Positions 9,220 to 17,799 of a stretch of 64,000 nt of DNA are shown piece by piece. The position numbers were made by a program, and so were the translations under genes. Positions within the stretch are counted from its first letter, which is position 1, and every line of letters begins with the position of its first letter. This stretch comes from Brevinematales bacterium (GTDB taxonomy: Bacteria; Spirochaetota; Brevinematia; Brevinematales; Thermospiraceae). The notes under the pieces are model-generated. The model searched no databases, was not told the DNA's origin, and saw nothing but the letters and a program-made list of their open reading frames with translations. The stretch spans positions 62,001 to 126,000 of the forward strand of contig JABLXN010000001.1 in assembly GCA_013177995.1 (NCBI GenBank), read 5' to 3'.

Positions 9220-9852
9220 CTATTTTTTACCCTTCTCCTTGATAGAGCGAATAGCCTGATCTACCCGCGCTTTGAAGGCATCGGTAAAAATAGGCCGCTC
9301 TCTGAGACGAATGAGTGGAATAAGAGAATCCCGATGATTCAGCTTTTCAAGGGATTCCACTAAAAGCATTGCCAACCTTTCATCCTCAACCCTTTTGGCA
9401 TACTCATGAAGCGTCTCACGAGAAACAGGATAGTCTAAATTACCAAGAGCCCCAATGAGAGCATAGGCTCGATTTTTATCAAAAACATCTTTCATCAGAT
9501 AGGTGGAAAGCATTCTCGCGTCCGACTCATCCCCAATGAGACCAAGCACCCATACCCCGAGGATATAAATATCTCTCATCTTGGCAACCTGAATACTCTT
9601 GTCAAGGTTAGAACCTGGATTGGCGGCACTGACCAGATTGCGTACCTGGACAATAGCCTCCTTCAAGCGAAGTTCCCCCACTCGCTTGAGCGCACTACAC
9701 ACAAGATCATAATCCGGTGAATCAAGCGCCTGCAAGATGATATTACTTTGACTCGCATCAAGCGATGCCATCATAGGATCATACTTGGTATCATACCCCC
9801 AGGCTATACTGCCCGCCAAAAGACCAACCATCATCAGAACTTTCCAATGCAT
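9220..9852 (-). CDS. Exported HEAT-repeat-like protein
   Basis: 210 aa. An N-terminal signal peptide (HWKVLMMVGLLAGSIAWG, cut near YDTK) directs it across the inner membrane. The remainder is helical with repeated pairs such as LVCSALKRVGELRLKEAI, YALIGALGNLDYP and LLVESLEKLNHRDSLIPLI, the pattern of HEAT/armadillo-type scaffolds that bind proteins. Start supported by AAGGAGGTCGGT. 22 bases downstream of the large unknown gene in the same operon. No enzyme motif seen. Confidence 0.75.
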   Translation of the reverse strand: MHWKVLMMVGLLAGSIAWGYDTKYDPMMASLDASQSNIILQALDSPDYDLVCSALKRVGELRLKEAIVQVRNLVSAANPGSNLDKSIQVAKMRDIYILGVWVLGLIGDESDARMLSTYLMKDVFDKNRAYALIGALGNLDYPVSRETLHEYAKRVEDERLAMLLVESLEKLNHRDSLIPLIRLRERPIFTDAFKARVDQAIRSIKEKGKK

Positions 9853-9874
9853 ACCGACCTCCTTGATAGGCTTG

Positions 9875-11572
9875 TTATATTTTAAGGTAAAGAGATTTTT
9901 CTATCAAGAGACTGGTTCCTCCCAGTTCTCCCATCAAAAGAAAATGAATCGTATCCGCAAGGCTATAGGCCATCTCCACCGCTTCACGAATCGTTTTGCC
10001 ATTTGCCCACCGATCACCTTCAAGTTTCTTGTCAAAAGTAATGGTATCATTCATATTCTGAATCACCGGCAATTCACTCTCGGCTCGACTCAGAATAAAA
10101 AGCCACTTGCTACTGTACTGTTCAAACATATCCCGAAGGTCCCGGCGAACCTGACGAGAGACCTGACTCCGCTGAATGGCTAACTGATTGAGACGACTGC
10201 TCTTCTCCGCCACCGAAAGAAAGGCCTCCTTTTCTATTCCTCGAATCTCCTTGAGAATCCGGAGATACTCATTGAATCTATCCCGAAGGGGCATCATACG
10301 ATAATAGAGATCCAGAAGCTCTTTTTTCATATCCACCCTTTTCCCATCAATCAAAAGATAGTTATACTGAACCTTGTTGCTGGTAAAAAGAAACGAAAAC
10401 TCACTCTCATAAAGCTCGATAAGCGTTTCCACAAGAAAGATTTTGTCGTTCACGGTATATACCGCTCGTGGATTCCGATTGGACTCATACTCCATGAGCT
10501 TTTCTTTCCAGTGAATCCTCTCTTCAATGAAAGCCACCCCTTTTTGAATATACTCACTAAGCCCCTGAAGGACGTGATTGGCTGTCTCTTCTGCCGTCGG
10601 AAAGAGCATCCCCGGTTGCGCTTGCGTCTTGGCTTTTTTCTCCTCCTCCTGCATGGCCTTTTTCATTTCCTCGCGCCACTGATCAGTATAGTATCCAAGC
10701 ACATCCTCCGGCTTCATCCCAAGAAATTCTCGAAAACTGATCCTTTTCTTCTGTCTTTCGATACGATACACATATTCCATCAAAGGATAAAAACGGCTTA
10801 TCACCCTCTCATAGATAAAATCCACCGCCGTATGAAGGCTTTTGATATTCTGATCCGTAATCCGAGGATTGAGCCTGCGAATCTCCCCCTCTTTGGTAAG
10901 GGCCTTCTCAATAGCCAATTTGAGAGACGTCTGATAGTTCTGAATCACAAAAAGCGAACGATAAAAAGCCTTGAGCACATCCAGTGTCTCAAACAAAGAT
11001 TCAGGATCCACCTTGTGCTCGGCAAGAAATTTGAAATACTCCTCCTGGTAGAGTGTATCAAGCCGATAAATCAGTTCATACCCAAAGGGAAACGAAGGAT
11101 CGGCCATCATCATCTGCCTGACCTCGGCCGTAATCGCCTTGTCCTGATAGAGAAGTGAAGCCAATATCATCTTTATCTGCAGAAGCGTATTCTGAAAATC
11201 ATACACAAGAAAATTGACAAAGCTTTCTTTGAGCTGTCGCCCATTCCAGCGAATAATACCCAAAAGGGCACAGGTAATACGAGAAGCGGTGAGTTCAATC
11301 CACTGAGAAACGGGATTTGGTTCTTCGGCTTTCTTGAGAGAGGCTGTTCGCTTCTTTTCTGCCTCAGCGACATCACGTTCTATCCTTGCCCTCTCCCGAA
11401 CCACGGTTTTTGCGACCTTTTTCAGGGCACGACGCTCTTCGGCATCGAGATCTATCACCTCTCCACCTGCTTCAACAAACTTTTGGAAAAGGGCTTTTTT
11501 TTCTCCTTCAGAGAGATCCCTCATCTTGAGACGTTCCCGGATACTCTCAATACGCTCCCGGTTATTGCTCAT
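9875..11572 (-). CDS. Large hypothetical protein, 565 aa, probably helical
   Basis: No enzymatic domain recognised. The N-terminal ~85 residues are highly charged and probably coiled coil (ESIRERLKMRDLSEGEKKAL, ERRALKKVAKTVV). The rest is a long alpha-helical region with many aromatic and charged residues and no signal peptide or transmembrane stretch. The start ATG lies inside the end of the upstream lipoprotein gene (11-bp overlap), with GGGAGGTAATCT as ribosome site, so translation is coupled. Together with the flanking lipoprotein and HEAT genes it forms an apparently conserved module of unknown role; a spirochaete-restricted family is suspected but not shown. Confidence 0.7.
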   Translation of the reverse strand: MSNNRERIESIRERLKMRDLSEGEKKALFQKFVEAGGEVIDLDAEERRALKKVAKTVVRERARIERDVAEAEKKRTASLKKAEEPNPVSQWIELTASRITCALLGIIRWNGRQLKESFVNFLVYDFQNTLLQIKMILASLLYQDKAITAEVRQMMMADPSFPFGYELIYRLDTLYQEEYFKFLAEHKVDPESLFETLDVLKAFYRSLFVIQNYQTSLKLAIEKALTKEGEIRRLNPRITDQNIKSLHTAVDFIYERVISRFYPLMEYVYRIERQKKRISFREFLGMKPEDVLGYYTDQWREEMKKAMQEEEKKAKTQAQPGMLFPTAEETANHVLQGLSEYIQKGVAFIEERIHWKEKLMEYESNRNPRAVYTVNDKIFLVETLIELYESEFSFLFTSNKVQYNYLLIDGKRVDMKKELLDLYYRMMPLRDRFNEYLRILKEIRGIEKEAFLSVAEKSSRLNQLAIQRSQVSRQVRRDLRDMFEQYSSKWLFILSRAESELPVIQNMNDTITFDKKLEGDRWANGKTIREAVEMAYSLADTIHFLLMGELGGTSLLIEKSLYLKI

Positions 11573-12158
11573 AGATTACCTCCCAGAGGCTCCCATCGGA
11601 GACAAGGTGCACCTCTCTCCATGGCAACCCTTCATACCCCGGTATATGATAAGGCCTTCTCTCTATTTTTTGCAAGTCCAGAAACATTCTCTCTCCCCCT
11701 CCCTCCACAAGAAGAAGACGTGGTCTCCCATCGGAAAAACGCTTTCTCACCGTTGCCTGCCACTGTCCCTTTTGATAGCTTGTTAACCATCCATTCTCCC
11801 GCTGGGTATCCGAAACATCCCTCTCAAGAAAAAGCGGTATCACCTCAAGAAAGAGATCATTCCACTCCTCACTCACAAAAAACAGATACTCTTTCTGTAC
11901 CTCATTCACAAGATAGTTTGTCCCCCCACTCATGGCCAAAAACCAGAAAAGCCTTCCTGACAAAAGAGGTTCTCTCCCCTCTATCACCCAGAATCTTTTT
12001 TTCTCCCCGTACATCTCTATCTGAAGCTGTTGTTTTCCTTCCTCTGTGGTGAGAAGAAGATTTCCTCTCAGGTACCAGGCTTCTTCACCACCACCACGAA
12101 CCATGTAGCCACAACCTACAAGCAGCCCACAAAGTCCTATAACCCACAGCCGTTTCAC
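11562..12158 (-). CDS. Lipoprotein of unknown function, 198 aa
   Basis: GTG start overlapping the PmbA-like stop by four bases (GTGA). The leader KRLWVIGLCGLLVGC contains a lipobox (LVGC, Cys about residue 16), so the mature protein is lipidated. The body is rich in Trp, Glu and beta-strand-like segments (RFWVIEGREPLLSGRLFWFL, PRLLLVEGGGERMFLDLQ), loosely like LolA/outer-membrane assembly lipoproteins, but this is not firm. Its 3' end overlaps the following 565-aa gene. Confidence 0.7.
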   Translation of the reverse strand: MKRLWVIGLCGLLVGCGYMVRGGGEEAWYLRGNLLLTTEEGKQQLQIEMYGEKKRFWVIEGREPLLSGRLFWFLAMSGGTNYLVNEVQKEYLFFVSEEWNDLFLEVIPLFLERDVSDTQRENGWLTSYQKGQWQATVRKRFSDGRPRLLLVEGGGERMFLDLQKIERRPYHIPGYEGLPWREVHLVSDGSLWEVIYEQ

Positions 12159-13483
12159 CCTTCCTCTCCTGTAACACTTATTCTCTCAAAAGCCATGGCG
12201 GGGACTTTCATACCATGCACCACTTCCTGTTCAGAACCAAGGAAGAGAAGATTCTGGATGAGATCAAAACTATTTCCCCGAATCATGGTATCCTTCACCC
12301 TTCCCTTCACCTTTCCCCCTTCAATCAGAAAACCCAACTCAACATTCACAGAAAAATCCCCTGCCACCACATTACTCATTCCCCCACCTAACGTACTATA
12401 CACCACAAGCCCCCTGTCAATAGACTGGATCATCTTTTCAAAGGGGGTATCGCCGGGCTCTACAATGAGGTTAGAGAACTCCGGTTGAGGAAGAGAGGAA
12501 GGCGACCGTCTGCCATGCCCGGTTGTTTTTGTTCCGAGACGCTTAGCGGTAGCAAGATCATAGATAAAGTTTTTCAGCACCCCCCTGTCAATAAGCGCAA
12601 GGGGAGAAGGCACAACTCCCTCATCATCAAAGGGATACACATCCCCCACCTCTATACAAAAGGGATCATCCCTCAGAGTCAAACGGCTATCAGCCACCTG
12701 GGTACCCTCCATACCCTCCCAGCGACATATCTTTTTGTAGCGACTGCTTCCATTGAGGGCGATCAAAAGAGGATCAAGGATGGTTTCCACCGCCTCCGGG
12801 GCAAAAATCACCGGATAATACCCTGAGGGTATTTTGGCCTTTCTTTGACTCCAGGAAAAAAGACGGGACATTTTGTCCACATAACGCTTGAAAGCAAAAT
12901 CCGTATCAAAACGATATTCACTTTCCCCCAAATAGAGAAGTTCACCCGATTCATCCACACGAGAAAACCCACAGGAAAGAGAAAACGAACGCTCCCCATA
13001 ACTTTCAAAAAATCCCGCGGTGTTGGCCACCCATACCTCTCCATCTGAGACATCCACAGAGACAAAAACCTTGTTCTTTTTGTCAATCTGTTTCAACTCC
13101 CGAACAAGGTATTCTCCCCAGGAAATAGCCTTCTCCCTTTCAAGAGAAACATCCCGCGAGATATCAAGTCTGGGGACCGTGCTTTTCCCCGGAAGATCAA
13201 AAACAATCCTCTCCCCCCATCTTGCCTGTTCTTTGGCCGAGGTTACCATACTCTCTATATCTTCTTCATGATTACAAAACCCCTGTCCGACACGATAATC
13301 CCCATCCGACATCTTCTCAAATACTCGAATCCCCAACGCCGCATACTCCTTGGTCTCAAGAGACTTGAGCCTGTCCATATCAAACTCTACCGACCAGGAT
13401 TCCCCCGCTTCGGCATATACATCACCACAAGAAACCATTCTTACGACCTGTTCGACATACTGAGGAAGAGATGTTCGTGTCAT
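12155..13483 (-). CDS. TldE/PmbA-family protein (metalloprotease-related)
   Basis: 442 aa. C-terminal half shows the family signatures VVPSPLALIDRGVLKNFIYDLATAKRLG, TTGHGRR and GDFSVNVELGFLIEGG. The HExxxH zinc motif of the TldD partner is absent, which fits the TldE/PmbA subunit. TldD/TldE complexes degrade unfolded peptides and mature ribosomal peptides in other bacteria. No tldD lies beside it here. It starts three bases after the flavin reductase-like gene and overlaps the lipoprotein gene downstream. Confidence 0.85.
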   Translation of the reverse strand: MTRTSLPQYVEQVVRMVSCGDVYAEAGESWSVEFDMDRLKSLETKEYAALGIRVFEKMSDGDYRVGQGFCNHEEDIESMVTSAKEQARWGERIVFDLPGKSTVPRLDISRDVSLEREKAISWGEYLVRELKQIDKKNKVFVSVDVSDGEVWVANTAGFFESYGERSFSLSCGFSRVDESGELLYLGESEYRFDTDFAFKRYVDKMSRLFSWSQRKAKIPSGYYPVIFAPEAVETILDPLLIALNGSSRYKKICRWEGMEGTQVADSRLTLRDDPFCIEVGDVYPFDDEGVVPSPLALIDRGVLKNFIYDLATAKRLGTKTTGHGRRSPSSLPQPEFSNLIVEPGDTPFEKMIQSIDRGLVVYSTLGGGMSNVVAGDFSVNVELGFLIEGGKVKGRVKDTMIRGNSFDLIQNLLFLGSEQEVVHGMKVPAMAFERISVTGEEG

Positions 13484-13486
13484 ACC

Positions 13487-14053
13487 CTACTCCTTACGAA
13501 AACCACGTCCAATATGACGGGCTTTGGCTACTTTTTCACCCACAGAATGGTATTCTCCTACTTTGCTCAGATAGGTCATAAATTTCATCTGAGAAACATC
13601 AGGTTTTCCCTCTCTCACGTACGCCTCTATGGCATAACTCTCAACGACCTCACCCACCAAAAGCCAACAAGACTCCCCGATATCAAGCCACTGCCTCACC
13701 CGGCACTCAAGAGAAAGGGGTGCCTCCGCAATGAGAGGGGCTCCATACTTCCCATCTTCTACCCGAAAAACCGAAGACTTATCACACTCATATCCAGAAA
13801 CAATCCCACAGTAATCCACCTCCCTCACCTGATTCTCAGAAGGAAAATTGAGCGAATATACCTGGATCTTTTCCCGCTCCGAAAGGATATAATGCTCCCT
13901 CGCTATCGCCGACAAAATGAGGGGTGGTTCATCCTCCACAGGCGTACACCAGGCAATGGTGGTAAAGGTGGGTTTTCCTCTCACCTCGGCCCCTACCACC
14001 ACCACAGGAAGAGGATAAAACCAGAGTTGTGGACCGTAGTTTTTGCGTATCAT
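13487..14053 (-). CDS. Flavin reductase-like (flavoredoxin family) protein
   Basis: 188 aa starting at 14053, where ATGA overlaps the ruvB stop. The N-terminus YPLPVVVVGAEVRGKPTFTTIAWCTPVEDEPP and the following SAIAREHYIL are typical of FMN-binding split-barrel flavin reductase-like proteins; CGIVSGYECDKSSVF and a C-terminal GRGFRKE also fit. Such proteins bind FMN and reduce flavins or transfer electrons; the partner is unknown. An upstream in-frame extension lies within ruvB and is not used. Confidence 0.8.
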   Translation of the reverse strand: MIRKNYGPQLWFYPLPVVVVGAEVRGKPTFTTIAWCTPVEDEPPLILSAIAREHYILSEREKIQVYSLNFPSENQVREVDYCGIVSGYECDKSSVFRVEDGKYGAPLIAEAPLSLECRVRQWLDIGESCWLLVGEVVESYAIEAYVREGKPDVSQMKFMTYLSKVGEYHSVGEKVAKARHIGRGFRKE

Positions 14054-15078
14054 TTTGTGTCTCCTCGAAAAAGCCATCCTTCTTCTTCCGGGAAGGTAAG
14101 CCCTATGTGCTCATACGCCAGGCGAGTAGCCACTCTCCCCCGGGGCGTCCTTTGAAGAAACCCCTGTTGAATGAGAAAAGGCTCATACACATCCTCTATG
14201 GTTTCCATCTCCTCATTCACCGAAGCCGCCAATGCAGAAAGCCCAACAGGTCCCCCACGATACTGTTCAATAATCACCTTGAGAATCCGCCTATCCATCT
14301 CATCCAACCCCTTCTCATCCACTCCCAACCGACGAAGGGCATAGTCGGCAAATTCCCTCTCCACAGGAAGCCTCTTCTCTACAAGGGCAAAATCAGCTAC
14401 CCGCTTGAGAAGCCGGTTGGCAATACGAGGGGTTCCCCGAGAACGACGGGCTATCTCATGAATACCATCAGGGGTAATCTTCACCCCAAGGATACCAGCA
14501 CTTCGGGCAAGAATCTTTTCAAGACTCCCCACATCATAATAATCAAAACGCTCAATAATCCCGAACCGAGACCGCAGTGGCCCCGTGAGATCTCCCATCC
14601 GGGTGGTTGCCCCAATGAGTGTAAAAGGCGGAAGAGAAATCCGTAGCGTCTTTGCCCCTGTTCCCTCGCCGATGATAATATCCACCTTGAAATCCTCCAT
14701 CGCCGAATAGAGGACTTCTTCTAATTGACGCCTGAGCCTGTGAATCTCATCAATAAAAAGCACATCATGTTCCTCTAACGAAGTGAGAAGAGCCATGAGA
14801 TCCCCTTGCTTCTCTAAAGAAGGGGCACTGATAATCTTGATAGACTGCCCAAGTTCACTCGCTATGATTTTGGCAAGCGTGGTTTTCCCAAGTCCAGGAG
14901 GACCATACAAAATCACATGGTCAAGCTGTTTGCCTCGCATTTTGGCCGCTTCCACAAAAACGGCAATATTCTGCTTGACGCCCTCCTGACCCACAAAATC
15001 CGCAAACGTCTTCGGCCGAAGAGGCTCATCCATGTCCGTCGGCAAAAAATCACCTGTCGTAATCTTTTCCTCTATCAT
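14050..15078 (-). CDS. ruvB: Holliday junction branch-migration ATPase RuvB
   Basis: 342 aa from 15078 (MIEEKITTGDF), the usual length; the start follows AAGGAAAGGGAG. AAA+ motor of RuvAB. Walker A GPPGLGKT about residues 59-66, Walker B FIDEIHRL about 108-115, sensor and arginine finger region GATTRMGDLTGPLRSRFG, and the RuvB C-terminal winged helix ending in RTPRGRVATRLAYEH. First gene of a minus-strand operon with a clear promoter. ruvA and ruvC are not adjacent. Confidence 0.97.
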   Translation of the reverse strand: MIEEKITTGDFLPTDMDEPLRPKTFADFVGQEGVKQNIAVFVEAAKMRGKQLDHVILYGPPGLGKTTLAKIIASELGQSIKIISAPSLEKQGDLMALLTSLEEHDVLFIDEIHRLRRQLEEVLYSAMEDFKVDIIIGEGTGAKTLRISLPPFTLIGATTRMGDLTGPLRSRFGIIERFDYYDVGSLEKILARSAGILGVKITPDGIHEIARRSRGTPRIANRLLKRVADFALVEKRLPVEREFADYALRRLGVDEKGLDEMDRRILKVIIEQYRGGPVGLSALAASVNEEMETIEDVYEPFLIQQGFLQRTPRGRVATRLAYEHIGLTFPEEEGWLFRGDTK

Positions 15079-15096
15079 CTCCCTTTCCTTCGATAA

Positions 15097-15125
15097 ATTA
15101 TAAGGGAGAAAAGAAAGAAGTGCAA
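15097..15125 (-). promoter_or_regulatory. Promoter of the ruvB operon
   Basis: Minus strand: TTGCAC (15125-15120), 17-bp spacer, TATAAT (15102-15097), followed about 19 bases later by the ruvB start. Repeat copy B begins 40 bp upstream. Confidence 0.7.
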
Positions 15126-15164
15126 ACGAAAACTCCCACAAGAAGACCCTGAGAACACCCTCTC

Positions 15165-15365
15165 GAGACCTTTGCACGAATGTGCAAAGGTCTCAAAAAA
15201 GTAATAAAGAAACAAAAATTAGTATCAAAATATTCCGTGCTGTAATAAATAAACCAATTTTTTTGAATAAAAAAGACAAACCGGCCTTTGTAAACAGAAA
15301 AATCGGGGGAGAGGGGCGTAGCCCCTGACCTAAAAAGGGCAAGAAAGCACCCGTGCAAGGGTCTC
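15165..15365 (+). repeat. Dispersed 200-bp element, copy B
   Basis: Complete copy. It begins with a perfect 13-bp-stem hairpin, GAGACCTTTGCAC-GAAT-GTGCAAAGGTCTC (15165-15194), then an AT-rich body, then GGGGC-GTA-GCCCC (about 15313-15325) and the terminal CACCCGTGCAAGGGTCTC ending at 15365. The two ends share a near-identical 13-mer GTGCAA[AG]GGTCTC as a direct repeat. Confidence 0.9.
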
Positions 15366-15584
15366 AATAAATCAATGTCCCCTATCCCTTCAAAAACTCC
15401 ATCACAAAACCAGTCAAGCCACAAGTTAAACGTTTAACCTTTCGCCTTTCCTAAAGACACACAGCCAACTTTGTTGTTCTTTTCCTCCAACCCCTGTGAA
15501 AATCAAAAAGACATTTTCAACCGTTTCTCTTTTCTCCCCTCTGAAACGCCGGTCCAAAAGAAGATAATTTTCTCTCCAAACCTC
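15366..15584. other. Intergenic stretch with a 14-bp perfect palindrome
   Basis: No gene seen. The only clear structure is the perfect palindrome GTTAAACGTTTAAC at 15425-15438, which could be a dimeric-regulator operator. It lies between the 3' end of the LolA-like gene and repeat copy B, with no obvious promoter beside it. Confidence 0.45.
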
Positions 15585-16226
15585 TTACTTCCCTACTTTT
15601 ATATTCACTAACTGATACCTATCGGGAAGATTCTCCGTCCCATCCTCCATGATGGTTTTGTTGAGAAAGACCTCAGGAATCCAGTAGTTATCTTTTTGCG
15701 TAAACTTCAGAATAGTGGAGGTGAGAAAACCACTCCCCTTGAAATCAAGCCGCTGGAGACGAAGCGTCGTCTTGTCAATAAAAAGAATATATTCATTGGC
15801 CGTATTCTTTGGAGAAAGGGAGAGAATCACACTTCTGTCATCCTCGGCGGCGGTGGTCATGGTATAGTTTTCCCATGTTTTTTCTGTCGGGGCACTCAAG
15901 AGAAGCGGTCCAAGAGTAAACACCTTCACATACGGCTGAAAGATATCTCCATAGAGTTCCTGACCCTCCTCAGTAAGCCCAACAACCTCAAGTTTCATCC
16001 CCTGATTCTTTTTGTAGGAAATCCGTACCCTTGCCTTGCGTCCACTCTGGACCATATCCTTGGGAATAGAAGCAAGTTTCTTCTCGATAGGCCCTCCCTG
16101 AAGCTCAGCCTCAAAAGAAGGAGGAAGTCCATCAACCAAAGCCCTGTGAAACTTAATCAAAAAAGCCCTGTCTGCCGAAAATCCCAAAGAAACTATCCCT
16201 AAAAGAAATACAATGACTCGCCTCAT
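15585..16226 (-). CDS. Exported LolA-like/outer-membrane lipoprotein-sorting-type protein
   Basis: 213 aa. Signal peptide RRVIVFLLGIVSLGFSA, then a beta-rich body: ARVRISYKKNQGMKLEVVG, EYILFIDKTTLRLQRLDFKG and a C-terminal DRYQLVNIKVGK. The pattern of alternating strands with 'TLRLQRLDF' resembles the LolA/DUF4292 half-barrel that carries lipidated proteins or polysaccharide through the periplasm. Start supported by GGGAGGTTTCCG and a good promoter. Family assignment is moderate; could be a generic periplasmic protein. Confidence 0.65.
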   Translation of the reverse strand: MRRVIVFLLGIVSLGFSADRAFLIKFHRALVDGLPPSFEAELQGGPIEKKLASIPKDMVQSGRKARVRISYKKNQGMKLEVVGLTEEGQELYGDIFQPYVKVFTLGPLLLSAPTEKTWENYTMTTAAEDDRSVILSLSPKNTANEYILFIDKTTLRLQRLDFKGSGFLTSTILKFTQKDNYWIPEVFLNKTIMEDGTENLPDRYQLVNIKVGK

Positions 16227-16253
16227 CGGAAACCTCCCGTTTATTCTCTTGTT

Positions 16254-16282
16254 ATTATACTCTCAAAAACCAAAAATATCAA
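16254..16282 (-). promoter_or_regulatory. Promoter of the LolA-like gene
   Basis: Minus strand: TTGATA (16282-16277), 17-bp spacer, TATAAT (16259-16254), about 28 bases before the start codon. Confidence 0.65.
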
Positions 16283-16291
16283 CAAAAACAC

Positions 16292-16723
16292 TCACTCTCT
16301 CTCCCCCTCTACATACCAGGGAAGAAGCATTCCATTCTCTTCATCATACCACAGGACACCTTTCACCTCATACATAACAAGAGCCGGGAAAAAAGACTGA
16401 AGACACTCTTTCTTGCCCCAGGAAAGGGGGCGTCGAATCACTGCCCAGATCTCCTTTTGCCAACGGACAAGCCATTCTACCTGGAGACTCACATCCAAGG
16501 GCTCCTCAGGGGTCATAATCCTCACCCTCTCCACAGGACGATAGGCAACGATCTCATACCCCCGGCTACGAAGCCTGTACCAGAGCTTTCTCTCCCGTTT
16601 GGGAAGGGCCATAAGCATCCGAAGCATCTTTATTCTCTGGTAGCGGGCACTCCACAGATAGAGACTCCCTCCTCCGACAAAAACCACAAAACCAGCAAAG
16701 GCCATCCAGAATCGCTTGTCCAT
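16292..16723 (-). CDS. Membrane-anchored hypothetical protein, 143 aa
   Basis: One N-terminal transmembrane segment (FWMAFAGFVVFVGGGSLYLW) followed by a basic, Arg/Trp-rich domain (KRERKLWYRLRSRGYEIVAYRPVERVRI) and an acidic tail. It starts five bases after the second STAS gene, so it probably belongs to that operon. No family recognised; a Holliday-junction-resolvase-like helical fold is not supported by any catalytic motif. Confidence 0.65.
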   Translation of the reverse strand: MDKRFWMAFAGFVVFVGGGSLYLWSARYQRIKMLRMLMALPKRERKLWYRLRSRGYEIVAYRPVERVRIMTPEEPLDVSLQVEWLVRWQKEIWAVIRRPLSWGKKECLQSFFPALVMYEVKGVLWYDEENGMLLPWYVEGERE

Positions 16724-16728
16724 GAAAC

Positions 16729-17061
16729 CTACCCAAGAAGAGAGAGAGCTTCTTCTACCGACTGGGTCATTTCAAAAACCCCGGCAAGCCCGATAATCTC
16801 CAGTGTTTTTCGAACGTTGGGCTGTATTCCCGAAAGAATCATACGCCCGCTATGGGATTTCACCTCACGCAAAAGAGCAAGAAAAGCCCGGGCCCCGCTG
16901 GAATGAAGATACCCCACCTCTTTCAGATCAAGCACAAGAAAGATTTTCCCCTGCTGAAGAAGATTTTTCCCCATCTCCTCTAACGACTGAGAATCCGAAA
17001 CATCAAGGTTCCCTGAGATATGCAAAACAACCGCGGCTCCCCGAGGTTCAAGGGAAACCAT
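16729..17061 (-). CDS. STAS-domain anti-sigma factor antagonist (second of pair)
   Basis: 110 aa, a single STAS domain. FLVLDLKEVGYLHSSGARAFLALL carries the phosphorylatable Ser of the SpoIIAA/RsbV family (SSG motif), and GRMILSGIQPNVRKTLEI is the conserved second half. In this family the unphosphorylated protein releases a sigma factor or regulator by binding an anti-sigma kinase. The ATG at 17061 is preferred over the GTG three bases earlier because AGGAGG is then five bases away. Nine bases downstream of its paralogue. Confidence 0.88.
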   Translation of the reverse strand: MVSLEPRGAAVVLHISGNLDVSDSQSLEEMGKNLLQQGKIFLVLDLKEVGYLHSSGARAFLALLREVKSHSGRMILSGIQPNVRKTLEIIGLAGVFEMTQSVEEALSLLG

Positions 17062-17070
17062 CACATCCTC

Positions 17071-17406
17071 CTATGACTTGAGCACCTTGAGCGCATCACT
17101 GACCGTTCCCATAATCTCGAAAAGACCATCAAGTTCCACAATCTTGAGTGTTTTATGAACATTTGGGGTGAGGTTGGCCAAAATCATTCGCCCATTGTTC
17201 TCCTTCAGCTGTCGCATCGTCGCAATAAAGACACGAATACCACTGGAGCTGAGATAATGAACATCCCCCAAATCAAAAACCAAGAACTTCTCCCCTTGAT
17301 TGATATGGGCATTGATGGTTTCTTCAAGTTCAAGAGCCTGATTGATTTCCAGTCTTCCCGACACACGAATCACTACGACATTATCCCTTTTTTCTACATC
17401 AACCAT
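17071..17406 (-). CDS. STAS-domain anti-sigma factor antagonist (first of pair)
   Basis: 111 aa from 17406, preceded by AAAAAGGAGGTATCACG. FLVFDLGDVHYLSSSGIRVFIATM contains the SSG phosphoacceptor motif; GRMILANLTPNVHKTLKIVELDGLF is shared with the neighbouring paralogue, indicating a tandem duplication. The partner anti-sigma kinase is not in the window. Transcribed from its own strong promoter. Confidence 0.9.
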   Translation of the reverse strand: MVDVEKRDNVVVIRVSGRLEINQALELEETINAHINQGEKFLVFDLGDVHYLSSSGIRVFIATMRQLKENNGRMILANLTPNVHKTLKIVELDGLFEIMGTVSDALKVLKS

Positions 17407-17433
17407 CGTGATACCTCCTTTTTGCGCCTCTTC

Positions 17434-17462
17434 ATTGTAAAGAAAAGTCTTCCACCTGTCAA
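17434..17462 (-). promoter_or_regulatory. Promoter of the STAS pair
   Basis: Minus strand: consensus TTGACA (17462-17457), 17-bp spacer, TACAAT (17439-17434), about 28 bases upstream of the first STAS start. Confidence 0.75.
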
Positions 17463-17514
17463 TTATTTCAACAAAAATCTTTGCCATAAAAGTCTCATTC
17501 CATAGGGCACTTCC

Positions 17515-17704
17515 CACTCGTGCGAAGGTCTCAAAAAAGTAATAAAAAAATAAAAATAGTATAAAAATATTCCTTATCATAATAAATAATTCTACTTTTT
17601 TGAATAAAAAAAGACAAATAGGCCCTTGTAAACAGAAAAATCGGGGTTTCAGGGGCGTAGCCCCTGACCTAAACAGGGCAAGAAAACACCCGTGCAGGGG
17701 TCTC
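17515..17704 (+). repeat. Dispersed 200-bp element, copy C
   Basis: Lacks the left arm of the terminal hairpin and begins at CACTCGTGCGAAGGTCTC. Over the next ~110 bases (17525-17636) it is almost identical to copy D, showing recent common origin. It contains the GGGGC-GTA-GCCCC palindrome and ends CACCCGTGCAGGGGTCTC at 17704, 28 bp before the sigma28-like promoter of the flgN operon. Confidence 0.88.
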
Positions 17705-17731
17705 CTGCTATAGGAGAAGAACTCTCAGCCT

Positions 17732-17757
17732 TTAGGTTTTTATGAGAATGCCGATAG
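17732..17757 (+). promoter_or_regulatory. Sigma28 (FliA/WhiG)-type promoter of the flgN-flgK-flgL operon
   Basis: TTAGGTTT (17732-17739), 10-bp gap, GCCGATAG (17750-17757). This closely matches the sigma28 consensus TAAAGTTT-N11-GCCGATAA. It lies 42 bases before flgN, a class of gene commonly sigma28-driven, and a fliA homologue is present at 46868-47668. Confidence 0.6.
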
Positions 17758-17799
17758 AAACAATAAGACAGGGATGTCAAAAGAACCAAGGAGGGTTAT

